16,107 nucleotides of DNA from assembly GCA_902773415.1 (NCBI GenBank), contig CACYEE010000118.1:1-16107 (forward strand). The letters run 5' to 3'. Every line of letters starts with the position of its first letter. The stretch's first letter is position 1. The DNA is from an uncultured Actinomyces sp. (GTDB lineage: Bacteria > Actinomycetota > Actinomycetes > Actinomycetales > Actinomycetaceae). Positions 6,651-13,905 of this stretch are shown in pieces. Both the position numbers and the translations under genes were made by a program. The notes under the pieces are model-generated. The model saw only the letters and a list, made by a program, of their open reading frames with translations, was not told the DNA's origin and made no database searches.

Positions 6651-6659
6651 TTATCCACA
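6651..6659 (+). promoter_or_regulatory. Perfect DnaA box
   Basis: TTATCCACA is the exact consensus DnaA box, about 50 bases before the start of the small exported protein gene and within the divergent gap with DUF4191. It is a single site. A nearby TGTGGGTTA is only a weak match, so this is not an origin. It might let DnaA act as a regulator or titrate DnaA, or it may be chance. Confidence 0.5.
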
Positions 6660-6708
6660 GATTCTTCGCAGGCTTTGCTTTGGGCGGCGAGTCTGGTTTG
6701 CTGGAAGC

Positions 6709-7170
6709 ATGAGATTCTCGCCCTTCGCTCTCCTTGTTTGCGTTGCCGTGCTCTGCGGCCTTGCCTTTTCCTTCCTGCCGTGGCCCGATTCCGGGCCGGG
6801 GCGGGAGACCGCGCGGGGCCCGGATGCCGACGAGGCGTACCGGATCGCGTCCGAGCTGGTGGCACGCCGCGATGCCGCCTTGCGTGCTCACGACGCCGAT
6901 GCGCTCTCCTTGCTGACTGCGGAGGGTTCGGCGGCGCGTCGGGCGGATCTGAACCTGCTTGAGGGGCTTGGCTCCATTGCCGCGCTCGAGACCGTCGTCA
7001 TGGATGTCGAGGTGCGTTCCGAGCTTGAATGGGACGTGAGAAGCGTCCAGTACGCCTTCGAGAGTTCGGACGGCACGGTGCAAGATGGCCCGCTTCCGCA
7101 ACGGTGTACGCGCTGGACGCTTGAGCGCGACCCGTGGCGCGTGTCGGCGACGGCGCCCTGCGAAGGCTAG
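6709..7170 (+). CDS. Small exported or membrane-anchored protein, function unknown
   Basis: A 153-residue protein that I do not recognise with certainty. One hydrophobic N-terminal segment (MRFSPFALLVCVAVLCGLAF) is followed by a soluble domain with ADEAYRIASELVARRDAALRAHD, a later beta-rich part, and a final RCTRWTLERDPWRVSATAPC. The helix-then-strands pattern and the closing 'W.V....' resemble NTF2-like accessory domains of actinobacterial exported proteins. There is no proper lipobox, so it is probably a signal anchor or an ordinary signal peptide. The ATG at 6709 is the best start; the GGAAG just before it is too close to be a good ribosome binding site. It faces away from DUF4191 across a 166 bp gap. 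Confidence 0.7.
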   Translation: MRFSPFALLVCVAVLCGLAFSFLPWPDSGPGRETARGPDADEAYRIASELVARRDAALRAHDADALSLLTAEGSAARRADLNLLEGLGSIAALETVVMDVEVRSELEWDVRSVQYAFESSDGTVQDGPLPQRCTRWTLERDPWRVSATAPCEG

Positions 7171-7321
7171 AGGGGCGTTCGCGGGGCGCACCGTGTCGAG
7201 TGCTCCGCAGCGGCATCGGCCCGGGGGCGGCTGGCGGACGGAAGCGTGCAAGGGAACGTCCTTCGCGAAAAGCCTTCGTTGCGCGCCGTCGCCCGTTGCC
7301 GGTGCTTTGAAAGCGACGCAT

Positions 7322-7355
7322 GGGGCTGTCCCGTAAAGGCGCACCCGCCATCGGG
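7322..7355 (+). repeat. Intergenic repeat lead-in block P, copy 3
   Basis: GGGGCTGTCCCGTAAAGGCG onward aligns with the P blocks at 4057 and 4198 at about 79% identity by eye and runs straight into core copy 3. The preceding stretch 7171-7321 shows no gene. It may hold remnants of related hairpins, but none that I can align with confidence. Confidence 0.65.
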
Positions 7356-7406
7356 TGTCGGAAAGGTGACCGTCCCCGATTCGCCGCTAGTCCGTCCCCT
7401 GCGACA
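7356..7406 (+). repeat. Intergenic repeat core, copy 3 (decayed)
   Basis: The arms TGTCGGAAAGGTGAC, GTCCCCGATTCGCCG and GTCCCCTGCGACA are in the same order as in copy 2. The third arm is two bases shorter and the first has a T inside its G run. The ends TGTCG and CGACA still pair. It lies between two genes on the same strand. Confidence 0.7.
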
Positions 7407-7433
7407 CCGACTCTCCCGCCTGCGCAAACGGCC

Positions 7434-7470
7434 GGGCCGGGAATCGGAAGGCCGTGCCGAATCCCGCCCC
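7434..7470 (+). terminator. Block B hairpin, copy 3 (terminator candidate)
   Basis: GGGCCGGGAATCGG (7434-7447) pairs with CCGAATCCCGCCCC (7457-7470) apart from two mismatches. It follows core copy 3 after a shared linker (CGACTCTCCCGCC, TGCGCAAACGG). The same block is found at 9105-9150 and, reversed, at 13906-13946. It probably ends the transcript of the exported-protein gene, about 260 bases away. No U-tract. Confidence 0.5.
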
Positions 7471-7540
7471 ATCCACGTTCGGGCATTCTTCCCAGACGGT
7501 CCCCGAACCGTCGTCCGGCTACCGAAGCGCGTCCATTGGG

Positions 7541-7553
7541 TAGACTTGGCGTC
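7541..7553 (+). promoter_or_regulatory. -10 box of a probably leaderless transcript
   Basis: TAGACT (7541-7546) sits seven bases before the ATG at 7554, with no ribosome binding site in between. This is the usual geometry of actinobacterial leaderless messages, in which transcription starts at the A of the ATG. No clear -35 is present. Confidence 0.6.
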
Positions 7554-7874
7554 ATGGGTCTGTTTTCACGCAAGAAGAAGAAAGACGGAGCGGGCACGCG
7601 CCGCGAGCAAAAGGCGGCGAAGGCGGCGACGCTCGAGCACTTTCGGAGTTTCGTGGCGACGCGCGTCGGCGTGGAGGCCTATTTCGAGGAGCCGACGCCC
7701 CGCGCCCACGCCGCCCTTCTCCTCGTCGCGATCGACGGAGAGTGGACGCGCCGCCGCATTCCCGACCGCAACACGGCCGCCGACGTCGCGGCGAGCCTTG
7801 AGATACCCTTCTACGAAGTCATCAAGACCGGATACCCTGATTCCATGCGCCGCTACAACGCGGAGCATCGCTGA
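7554..7874 (+). CDS. Small conserved-looking protein upstream of pyrD, function unknown
   Basis: A 106-residue basic protein starting MGLFSRKKKKDGAGTRREQK, then a compact domain with HFRSFVATRVGVEAYFEEPT and AALLLVAIDGEWTRRRIPD, and a tail that reads PFYEVIKTGYPDSMRRYNAE. I recognise the style of a small actinobacterial protein seen near pyrD, sometimes loosely labelled oxidoreductase, but it has no catalytic motif I can name. There is no signal or membrane segment. The start is fixed by the -10 box seven bases upstream. pyrD follows after 53 bases and may share the transcript. Confidence 0.75.
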   Translation: MGLFSRKKKKDGAGTRREQKAAKAATLEHFRSFVATRVGVEAYFEEPTPRAHAALLLVAIDGEWTRRRIPDRNTAADVAASLEIPFYEVIKTGYPDSMRRYNAEHR

Positions 7875-7885
7875 GGCCGCCCACT

Positions 7886-7907
7886 GCGCCCGAACAGTCC
7901 CGGGCGC
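7886..7907 (+). other. Short hairpin before pyrD
   Basis: GCGCCCG (7886-7892) pairs with CGGGCGC (7901-7907) around an 8-base loop, inside the 53-base gap between the small gene and pyrD. It could modulate read-through into pyrD, but is short enough to be chance at this GC content. Confidence 0.3.
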
Positions 7908-7927
7908 GCGACGAAACGGAGTCCGAC

Positions 7928-8953
7928 ATGCTGCCCTACCGCATCGCCTACCGCACGCTCATCTCCCTGACGGACCCCGAATGGGCGCATCTGGCCGCCA
8001 TGCGGCTCATCGCGGCCTTCGGACGAAGCCCGCTCGCGCCCCTCGTCGCCCGCACCGTGGGATACCGCGGGGGAGAAAAGGTCACGGGCCTGCTTGCCCG
8101 ACCCCTGCCCGGCCGCGTCGGCCTCGCCGCAGGGCAGGACAAGAAGGCCGACGCCGTCCTTGGCCTGGATGCCCTCGGCTTCGCCTTTGTCGAAGTCGGA
8201 ACCGTCACGCCCGAGCCCCAGCCGGGCAACGACAAGCCGCGCCTGTGGCGTCATCGGGAACCTACCGCCCTGCGCAACCGGATGGGCTTCAACAACGACG
8301 GCGCGGATGCCGTCGCCGCCCGCCTCGCCGAGCTTCGCTCCACGGCCCGGGGCAAGAAGGCCATCGTCGGCGTCAACATCGGAAAGAACAAATGGGTCAG
8401 CGCCGCCGACGCCCCGGCCGACTACCGCACCTGCGCCCGCAAGCTCGCCGAATACGCCGACTACCTCGTCATCAACGTCTCCTCGCCGAACACGCCGGGC
8501 CTGCGCGACCTCCAGGCCGTCGACTCGCTGCGCGACATCGCCCGTGCCACCCGCAAGGGGGCCGCCGAGGCCGGGGTCCGCGCCGTTCCCGTTCTCGTCA
8601 AGATCGCCCCCGACCTCGCCGACGAGGACATCGAGGCCGTCGCCCGCATGGTTGCCGAGGAAAGGCTCGACGGCGTCGTCGCCGTCAACACGACCATCGC
8701 CCATGATTTCGGAGAGGGCGGGCTCTCCGGCGCTCCCGTGCGCGAACGGGCCCTTGAGGTCGTGTCGCGCCTGCGCTCCGTCCTCGGGCGCGACTATCTC
8801 ATCATCGGGGTTGGCGGCGTATTCGGCGTCGGCGATGCGGAAAACATGGTCAGGGCCGGAGCGGACCTCGTCGAAATCCTCACCGGATTCGTCTGCGAAG
8901 GTCCCCTCCTTCCCGGCATGCTCAACCGCGCCCTGGCCAGGCCCGTCAGGTAG
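7928..8953 (+). CDS. pyrD: Dihydroorotate dehydrogenase, class 2 (quinone-dependent)
   Basis: This enzyme oxidises dihydroorotate to orotate in pyrimidine synthesis, passing electrons through FMN to membrane quinones. The 341-residue length and the N-terminal helical extension (MLPYRIAYRTLISLTDPEWAH) mark the membrane-associated class 2. GLAAGQDKKADAVLGLDALGF and RNRMGFNNDG are FMN/orotate-site segments. NVSSPNTPGLRDLQ carries the catalytic serine (about Ser186), and VAVNTTI and the glycine-rich IIGVGGVFGVGDAE complete the FMN barrel. The ATG start has ACGGAG upstream. It converges with the DUF3043 gene across a 245 bp gap containing repeat blocks. Confidence 0.96.
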   Translation: MLPYRIAYRTLISLTDPEWAHLAAMRLIAAFGRSPLAPLVARTVGYRGGEKVTGLLARPLPGRVGLAAGQDKKADAVLGLDALGFAFVEVGTVTPEPQPGNDKPRLWRHREPTALRNRMGFNNDGADAVAARLAELRSTARGKKAIVGVNIGKNKWVSAADAPADYRTCARKLAEYADYLVINVSSPNTPGLRDLQAVDSLRDIARATRKGAAEAGVRAVPVLVKIAPDLADEDIEAVARMVAEERLDGVVAVNTTIAHDFGEGGLSGAPVRERALEVVSRLRSVLGRDYLIIGVGGVFGVGDAENMVRAGADLVEILTGFVCEGPLLPGMLNRALARPVR

Positions 8954-9052
8954 GCCGGTGCTCGGACGAGCCGGAGCCTCGGGCGGCTGCGCCCGTTCCC
9001 GGTTGCCCTCTCCGCGTCCTCGACGCACGGCTGCGAAAGCCAAGGAAAACGG

Positions 9053-9080
9053 GGGGCTGTTCCATCAGGGCCTTCCCGCT
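9053..9080 (+). repeat. Intergenic repeat lead-in block P, copy 5 (fragment; core lost)
   Basis: GGGGCTGTTCCATCAGGGCC matches the start of P copy 3, and the B-block linker (GGCTGCGCAAACAGG) follows with no core between them. This looks like an internal deletion of the composite element. 8954-9052 shows nothing I can assign. Confidence 0.55.
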
Positions 9081-9104
9081 TTCGCGCCCCGGCTGCGCAA
9101 ACAG

Positions 9105-9150
9105 GCCGGGGCGGGAACCGGAAACGACGTTCGGATTCCCGCCCCGGCCG
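9105..9150. terminator. Block B long hairpin (bidirectional terminator candidate)
   Basis: Two 20-base arms (9105-9124, GGCCGGGGCGGGAACCGGAA, and 9131-9150) pair at 18 positions around a six-base loop. It is in the convergent gap between pyrD and DUF3043, where a symmetrical hairpin could stop transcription from both sides. No U-tract. It is the longest copy of block B in the window. Confidence 0.6.
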
Positions 9151-9198
9151 GGTTCGACCATCCTTGCGAGGCGGCCCCGACAGGCCGCATGCCTGAAT

Positions 9199-9885
9199 TC
9201 AGGCCTTGCCCTTGAGGATCTTCTTGTTTTCCTTGTGGTTTCGCCGCGCCTCCTTGAGGTCGGCCGGCGTGCCGCCTTCGGGATACTCGCCACGCCTGAC
9301 CTGCGGCTTGGGCAGACGCCAGCGGCGCGGATAGAAGGTACGGGCATACATCTGCATCCCGATGCGGGCAGGAGTGCGGTCGAGCCCGAACTTGTTTTCG
9401 ACAAGAATCTTCGCGTTATGGCCGGCAATCGCGGAGTCGACAAGCATGACCGCGAAAAGCGCATAGCAGGCGATCGTGAGCAGGAAGAAAGCCATCGGCC
9501 AGCGGACCTGGACGAACAGGAGCAGAACAAGCACGAGCGCGAGCGGCATGAACAGGGACGACAACGTCAGGCGCGCGTCGATGTAGTCGCGGGCAAAGCG
9601 ACGCTCGGGCCCCTTGTGGACGACGGGCATATGACGGTCGTCGCCGGTCTTCATGGCAAGCTGCTCGGCACGCCATTCCTTGTCGCGCCGGGCCTTGAGC
9701 TCCTTGTCGCGAGCCTTGCGTTCGGCCTTCGTCATTTTCGCGCGGTCCGAGACGACGGGACGGTAGTTCCGTGCCTGCGCCTGCTTGCGCGAGGGCGTCG
9801 GCCCCTTCTTCCGGCGCGAGCTGCCGGCGGCCTCCTCCTCGACAGGGACGCTGTGCGGGGCTTCGTCCTTCGTGCGACCGAACAC
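9199..9885 (-). CDS. DUF3043 family membrane protein
   Basis: A 228-residue protein of unknown function. The first half is strongly charged (SRRKKGPTPSRKQAQARNYR, then MTKAERKARDKELKARRDKE, probably helical). Then come two membrane segments (LSSLFMPLALVLVLLLFVQV and AFFLLTIACYALFAVMLVD) and a basic C-terminus with ARTFYPRRWRLPKPQVRRGE. This order matches actinobacterial DUF3043. The start is GTG at 9885, giving the typical VFGRTKDE opening, with GGAG six bases upstream. The same frame stays open far beyond 9885, but that part is antisense to the dipeptidase gene and is rejected. Confidence 0.87.
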   Translation of the reverse strand: MFGRTKDEAPHSVPVEEEAAGSSRRKKGPTPSRKQAQARNYRPVVSDRAKMTKAERKARDKELKARRDKEWRAEQLAMKTGDDRHMPVVHKGPERRFARDYIDARLTLSSLFMPLALVLVLLLFVQVRWPMAFFLLTIACYALFAVMLVDSAIAGHNAKILVENKFGLDRTPARIGMQMYARTFYPRRWRLPKPQVRRGEYPEGGTPADLKEARRNHKENKKILKGKA

Positions 9886-9903
9886 TGGTTCTCCGTTCTT
9901 TCG

Positions 9904-9915
9904 GCAAGGCCTTGC
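9904..9915. promoter_or_regulatory. 12 bp perfect palindrome in a divergent promoter gap
   Basis: GCAAGGCCTTGC lies in the 87 bp gap between DUF3043 and the dipeptidase gene, about 19 bases upstream of the DUF3043 start. It could be an operator or a leader hairpin. No known regulator is recognised. Confidence 0.3.
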
Positions 9916-9960
9916 GTTTACTCCGAATACGGCAAGTGTACGCGCGAGCGCCGAGCGCGG

Positions 9961-9972
9961 TAGGCTTGCGGC
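9961..9972 (+). promoter_or_regulatory. -10 box of a probably leaderless transcript (dipeptidase operon)
   Basis: TAGGCT (9961-9966) lies six bases before the GTG at 9973, with no ribosome binding site. It closely resembles the TAGACT box before the gene at 7554. This would be the main promoter for the dipeptidase and the overlapping downstream gene. Confidence 0.6.
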
Positions 9973-11328
9973 GTGATTACTTTCGACACTCTCGCCGCGC
10001 GCGTCGACGCGCAGATGAACGATTCGCGCAGGCGCCTGGAGACGCTTGTCCGGATTCCCTCCGTTTCGTCCCTTCCCGCACGCGAGGCGGACATGGAACG
10101 CTCGGCACGGAAGGTGGCCGCGTACTTTGCCGAACTCGGGCTCGACTCGCGCGTCGTCACGCTCGAAACTGCCGAAGGCCTGCGTTCGCGTCCGGCGATT
10201 CTCGCCTCGCGTCCGGCAGCGCCGGGCAAGCCGACCGTCCTTCTCTACGCCCATCACGACGTCCAGCCCGCCACCCCCGACGGCTGGAACTCCGAGCCGT
10301 TCGAGCCTGTCGAAAGGAACGGCCGGCTCTACGGGCGCGGCACTGCCGACGACAAGGCCGGCGTGACCGTTCACATGGGCGCGCTCCAGGCGCTCGCCTC
10401 CGAGACGGGCGTCGGAATCAAGGTGTTCGTCGAGGGCGAGGAGGAAGTCGGCTCCCCGACGTTCCGGGCCTTCCTCGAACGGCACCGCGAGGAGCTTGAG
10501 GCCGATGTCATCGTCGTCGCCGATTCCTCGAACTGGAAGTGCGGCATTCCGGGCCTGACCGTGACGCTGCGCGGCGTCGCGACGCTGAAGGTGCGCATCG
10601 ACGCGCTCGAACATGGCGTCCATTCCGGCGAGTTCGGCGGCCCCGTCCTCGACGCGGCGACGCTCATGGCCCGTCTTGTCGCGACCCTTCACGGCGAGGA
10701 CGGATCGGTGGCCGTCGCCGGGCTTGACGTCTTCGACGAGTCCGGGCTCGAGTACCCCGAAGCGGACTTCCGCAAGGACTCCTCGGCTGTGGACGGGCTG
10801 CGCCTTGCCGGAACCGGCTCGCTCGCCTCCCGCCTGTGGACGAAGCCGGCCATCGACGTCATCGGAATGGACGTGACCTCCTGCGCCGAGGCCTCGAACA
10901 CGATCATTCCGCGCTGCACGGCGCTGCTGTCCCTGCGCGTGACGCCCGGCCAGGATCCGCGCGAGGCGGCCGAGGCGCTGAAGGCGCATCTGCTTGCCAG
11001 GACTCCCTTCGGCGCGCGCCTCGACGTCGAGATCGAGGAGGCCGGGCCCTCCTTCAGGGCCGACACGTCCTCGCCCGCCTCCGAGCTCATGCGGGAGGCC
11101 CTCGAGGAGGCCTACGGGCATCCGGCCGTCGATCTTGGCGTCGGCGGCTCCATCCCCTTCATCTCCGACCTGAAGGAAGCCTTTCCCGAGGCCGACGTGC
11201 TCGTTACGGGGGTTTCCGATCCCGACGCGCGTCTGCATGCGGCCAACGAATCGCTCTACCTTGCCGACTGGCGCAACGCGATCCTTGCCGAAGCGCTCCT
11301 GATTGCGAAGCTCGACGAGCACGCATGA
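9973..11328 (+). CDS. M20 family metallopeptidase (dipeptidase)
   Basis: A 451-residue cytoplasmic two-zinc peptidase of the M20/ArgE/DapE/CNDP group, probably cleaving dipeptides. All catalytic motifs are present: YAHHDVQP with metal His94 and Asp96, GRGTADDKAG with bridging Asp127, and EGEEEVGS with catalytic Glu157 and metal Glu158. VVADSSNW, HSGEFGG in the lid domain, and a C-terminal metal His in DARLHAANE follow. The length fits the dipeptidase subgroup. The GTG start follows a -10 box by six bases, so the message is probably leaderless. Its TGA overlaps the ATG of the next gene (ATGA), which indicates translational coupling. The exact substrate cannot be read from sequence. Confidence 0.92.
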   Translation: MITFDTLAARVDAQMNDSRRRLETLVRIPSVSSLPAREADMERSARKVAAYFAELGLDSRVVTLETAEGLRSRPAILASRPAAPGKPTVLLYAHHDVQPATPDGWNSEPFEPVERNGRLYGRGTADDKAGVTVHMGALQALASETGVGIKVFVEGEEEVGSPTFRAFLERHREELEADVIVVADSSNWKCGIPGLTVTLRGVATLKVRIDALEHGVHSGEFGGPVLDAATLMARLVATLHGEDGSVAVAGLDVFDESGLEYPEADFRKDSSAVDGLRLAGTGSLASRLWTKPAIDVIGMDVTSCAEASNTIIPRCTALLSLRVTPGQDPREAAEALKAHLLARTPFGARLDVEIEEAGPSFRADTSSPASELMREALEEAYGHPAVDLGVGGSIPFISDLKEAFPEADVLVTGVSDPDARLHAANESLYLADWRNAILAEALLIAKLDEHA

Positions 11329-12416
11329 AGGTCCTGCTGGCCTGTTCTCCGATCGAGGGGCTCGGCGGCCGGCAGGCCTGTTCGGTCGCGACGAAGGCGT
11401 GGCGCGAGGTTCGGCCCGGCGACGAGATACGCGCATGGGCGGTCAGCGACGGACGTCCGGTTCCCGGAGGAACATCGGGGCTTGACGAGGTGCTTGGCGG
11501 CGTGCCGGCACCCCTCGAATCGCATCCGCGCCTCCACGCCTGGCGAACCGAAAGCCAGGTGCTGTTCGACTATACGAACCTTCTCGCCCTCGATCCGTTC
11601 GACGGTATCGCCCGGCAGGCCTCGAGTTCCATGATCGGAAAGGACCTTGCATGGGCGGGCGACGAGGGCCTGCGCCAGGCGGTCGTCGCGCTGCCGGGGC
11701 CCAGCGCGGTCTCGGACCTCGGCTTCGCAATCCTTGACGCGCTCGCCCCCGAGACGGCGGGCGCCGGGCTCGGCGAGAGGATTCGCGCGGCCCGCGCGCG
11801 CCTGGGCGCCTTGCACGTGACGACCCTCGCCGCCGACGAGCAGCGCCTGACGGGGTTTCGCGGAATCGCGCGGACGCGAATGCGGCGCGACGGGCTTTGC
11901 CCGCATCAGGCCCAGATTCGCGACGCCGAGGTCGCCGAAAACGTCGAGGCAATCGCCGAGGCGTGCGCAGGCGCCGTCGCTTCCCTGCTGGGCTCCGGCC
12001 CCGACCCGCGAGGAGCGTATGCGGGATCGGGCGGGGGAGCGGCCTTCATGCTCGAGGCGCTAGGGGCGCGCACCTGTCCGGTTGGCGACGTCGCCGTGCG
12101 GACCCGTCTCGCCGCCCACGTCAAGGAAGTCGACATTGCCCTCTATGTCGCCTCGCAAATCGAGGCGGGCCTTCCTTCCGGTCTGCTCGCGCTCATCGAC
12201 GAAGCGCCGCAGGAAACCCCCGTCGTTCTCGTCTACGACCACGGCGGAATCGCCCGGACCGAACTGCGCGGCCTCCAGGTGGCCGGAGCCTACGAGCTTC
12301 GCCCCGACCTTGCCTTCATGCCACGCGAAGGCGCGGGGCCTGGCGTCGATCCGAAGGAAATGGCGGGAATTCTCGGCGAGCGAATTCGTGTCGTGGCGCG
12401 AACATGGGGATATTAG
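11325..12416 (+). CDS. Glycerate kinase-like protein, divergent active-site motifs
   Basis: A 363-residue protein with the overall plan of type-I glycerate kinases (PF02595). MKVLLACSPIEGLGGRQA stands where kinases have a D-S-F/Y-K-G segment, AVSDGRPVPGG where they have M-A-D-G-G-E-G-T, and AYAGSGGGAAFMLEALGA where they have a glycine-rich G-A-A-G-G-L-G loop. VASQIEAGLPSGL stands where they have T-G-E-G-x-x-D-x-Q. The key Lys, acidic and Glu residues are not conserved, so the usual reaction on glycerate is doubtful. A similar protein lies near erpA in mycobacteria. It overlaps the dipeptidase gene by four bases, so the two should be made together. erpA follows after 90 bases. Confidence 0.7.
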   Translation: MKVLLACSPIEGLGGRQACSVATKAWREVRPGDEIRAWAVSDGRPVPGGTSGLDEVLGGVPAPLESHPRLHAWRTESQVLFDYTNLLALDPFDGIARQASSSMIGKDLAWAGDEGLRQAVVALPGPSAVSDLGFAILDALAPETAGAGLGERIRAARARLGALHVTTLAADEQRLTGFRGIARTRMRRDGLCPHQAQIRDAEVAENVEAIAEACAGAVASLLGSGPDPRGAYAGSGGGAAFMLEALGARTCPVGDVAVRTRLAAHVKEVDIALYVASQIEAGLPSGLLALIDEAPQETPVVLVYDHGGIARTELRGLQVAGAYELRPDLAFMPREGAGPGVDPKEMAGILGERIRVVARTWGY

Positions 12417-12506
12417 GCTGCACGTGTCTCCCTTCACGCCTGTGCCCCCTGTTGCGGGCGCGGATGCGGGGATACCCTTGACGGGTACAGGAAAATGGAG
12501 GATCTT

Positions 12507-12854
12507 ATGACCGAAACTCTCGCAACCCACAACGTGACGCTCGACGCGGCCGCCGTCGCCAAGGCGAAGTCCCTCATGGAACAGGAAGGACGCGACGACC
12601 TTCGCCTGCGCATTTCGGTGCAGCCCGGGGGCTGTTCCGGACTGATCTACCAGCTCTACTTCGACGAGCGTCCCCTCATGGAGGGCGACGCCGTCAAGGA
12701 CTACGACGGCCTTGAGCTTGTTGTCGACAAGATGAGCAATCCCTACCTCGACGGCGCCACGATCTCGTTCGTCGATACCATCGAATCGCAGGGCTTCAAG
12801 ATCGACAACCCGAACGCGGCGAACACCTGCTCCTGCGGACAGTCCTTCAGCTGA
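12507..12854 (+). CDS. erpA: Iron-sulfur cluster insertion protein (A-type carrier, ErpA/HesB/IscA)
   Basis: A 115-residue A-type carrier that delivers Fe-S clusters to target enzymes in the cytoplasm. The three cluster cysteines are present: Cys43 in QPGGCSGLIYQL, and Cys108 and Cys110 in NTCSCGQSF. The length is standard. The start is ATG 12507 with GGAGG at 12497-12501, five bases away. The ATG at 12495 overlaps that site and is rejected. The lipoprotein gene begins 11 bases after the stop, so they are probably co-transcribed. Confidence 0.94.
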   Translation: MTETLATHNVTLDAAAVAKAKSLMEQEGRDDLRLRISVQPGGCSGLIYQLYFDERPLMEGDAVKDYDGLELVVDKMSNPYLDGATISFVDTIESQGFKIDNPNAANTCSCGQSFS

Positions 12855-12865
12855 CGGGAGGCCGC

Positions 12866-13864
12866 ATGATGAAGCGTCGTATGACGGCAGGAATCCTCGC
12901 CGGCGCTCTCGCCTTGAGCCTGTCCGCCTGCTCGAACGGAACCGGCGACGGGGCCGATGCGTCCGCCTCTGCCTCCGCTTCCGCCTCCGAGAGCGCAACC
13001 GCCCAGGGAACCGAATCTCCCGAGGTCGCCGTGTCCGACGAGAGCATGCCCTCGGTCAAGGACGGCGATACGCCCGCCTTCGACTGGAGCAAGGCCGGCA
13101 AGGAGGCTCCCGAAGGAATCCAGGTCGCCATCCTCGAGGAGGGCGACGGGCCGGAAGTCTCAAACACCGACATGGTGACCGTCAACTACGTGGGTGCCGT
13201 ATGGGGTTCGGACGAGGCTTTCGACTCCTCGTACGAGCATGGCGGGGAAACGACCTTCCCCCTCGGCAATCTCGTGACGGGATGGGCCTACGGGCTCGAA
13301 GGCCGCCACGTCGGCGACAAGGTGATCCTCTCGATCCCTGCCGAGTACGGCTATGGGGAGGCCGGGCAGCCGTCGGCCGGAATCGGCGGCGAGGACACCA
13401 TCGTCTTCTACATCGAGCTGCTCGACGCGGTCGGCACGGACGCTTCCGGCGATGCCGACGCGGCGATGGAAGTCGACCTGTCCTCCCTTCCCGTCGACAT
13501 CGAGGGCGAGCTTGGCTCTCCGGTGACGAGCCTGTCCGTCAAGGAAGGCGCCGAGGAGCCGGCCGAGACGAAAATGACGGTCATTGCCCGCGGCAAGGGC
13601 AAGGAAATCGGCGAGGAATCCTACTTCTACTACCAGGTGTTCCAGGGAACGTGGGACAACAGCCAGCAGCTTGCGACATGGACTGTCGGCGATTCCAAGG
13701 GGCAGGGGCCCCAGATGGGCCAGACCGGCCAGCAGTCGGTCCTGGACAAGCTCGTCGGGGTTCCCGAAGGTTCGCGCGTTCTCTTCGAGATTGCCGGAAC
13801 GAGCGACGACGCCTCCGAGGCTCCTGCAACCGCCGCGGTTGTCGACATCGTCAAGGTCGAGTAG
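12866..13864 (+). CDS. FKBP-type peptidyl-prolyl isomerase lipoprotein
   Basis: A 332-residue secreted lipoprotein folding helper. The signal peptide ends at lipobox LSLSAC with Cys22, and is followed by a Ser/Ala repeat linker (ASASASASASES). One full FKBP domain spans about 85-190: VTVNYVGAVWGSDEAFDSSY, then LVTGWAYGLEGRHVGDKVILS, then IPAEYGYGE and EDTIVFYIELLDAV. The second half (about 205-332) looks like a degenerate FKBP domain: TKMTVIARGKGKEIG, then SVLDKLVGVPEGSRVLFEIA. It lacks the full set of active-site aromatics and may bind but not catalyse. GGGAGG at 12856-12861 serves either ATG 12866 or 12869. It is the last gene of the dipeptidase-to-FKBP cluster. Confidence 0.92.
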   Translation: MMKRRMTAGILAGALALSLSACSNGTGDGADASASASASASESATAQGTESPEVAVSDESMPSVKDGDTPAFDWSKAGKEAPEGIQVAILEEGDGPEVSNTDMVTVNYVGAVWGSDEAFDSSYEHGGETTFPLGNLVTGWAYGLEGRHVGDKVILSIPAEYGYGEAGQPSAGIGGEDTIVFYIELLDAVGTDASGDADAAMEVDLSSLPVDIEGELGSPVTSLSVKEGAEEPAETKMTVIARGKGKEIGEESYFYYQVFQGTWDNSQQLATWTVGDSKGQGPQMGQTGQQSVLDKLVGVPEGSRVLFEIAGTSDDASEAPATAAVVDIVKVE

Positions 13865-13905
13865 CCTACGCGGCGGCGCCGTCCTGGAAGCGTGACTGAA
13901 GCTGG

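Noticed and set aside
6600..6660. Possible replication origin around the DnaA box
   Set aside because: Only one perfect box, no AT-rich unwinding region and no dnaA/dnaN nearby.
7853..9043. Open frame on the - strand opposite pyrD
   Set aside because: Antisense to an unmistakable dihydroorotate dehydrogenase; no domain and no ribosome binding site.
9886..11436. Upstream extension of the DUF3043 reading frame
   Set aside because: The frame stays open far upstream, but that part is antisense to the M20 dipeptidase. The GTG at 9885 has a ribosome binding site and gives the family's usual N-terminus.
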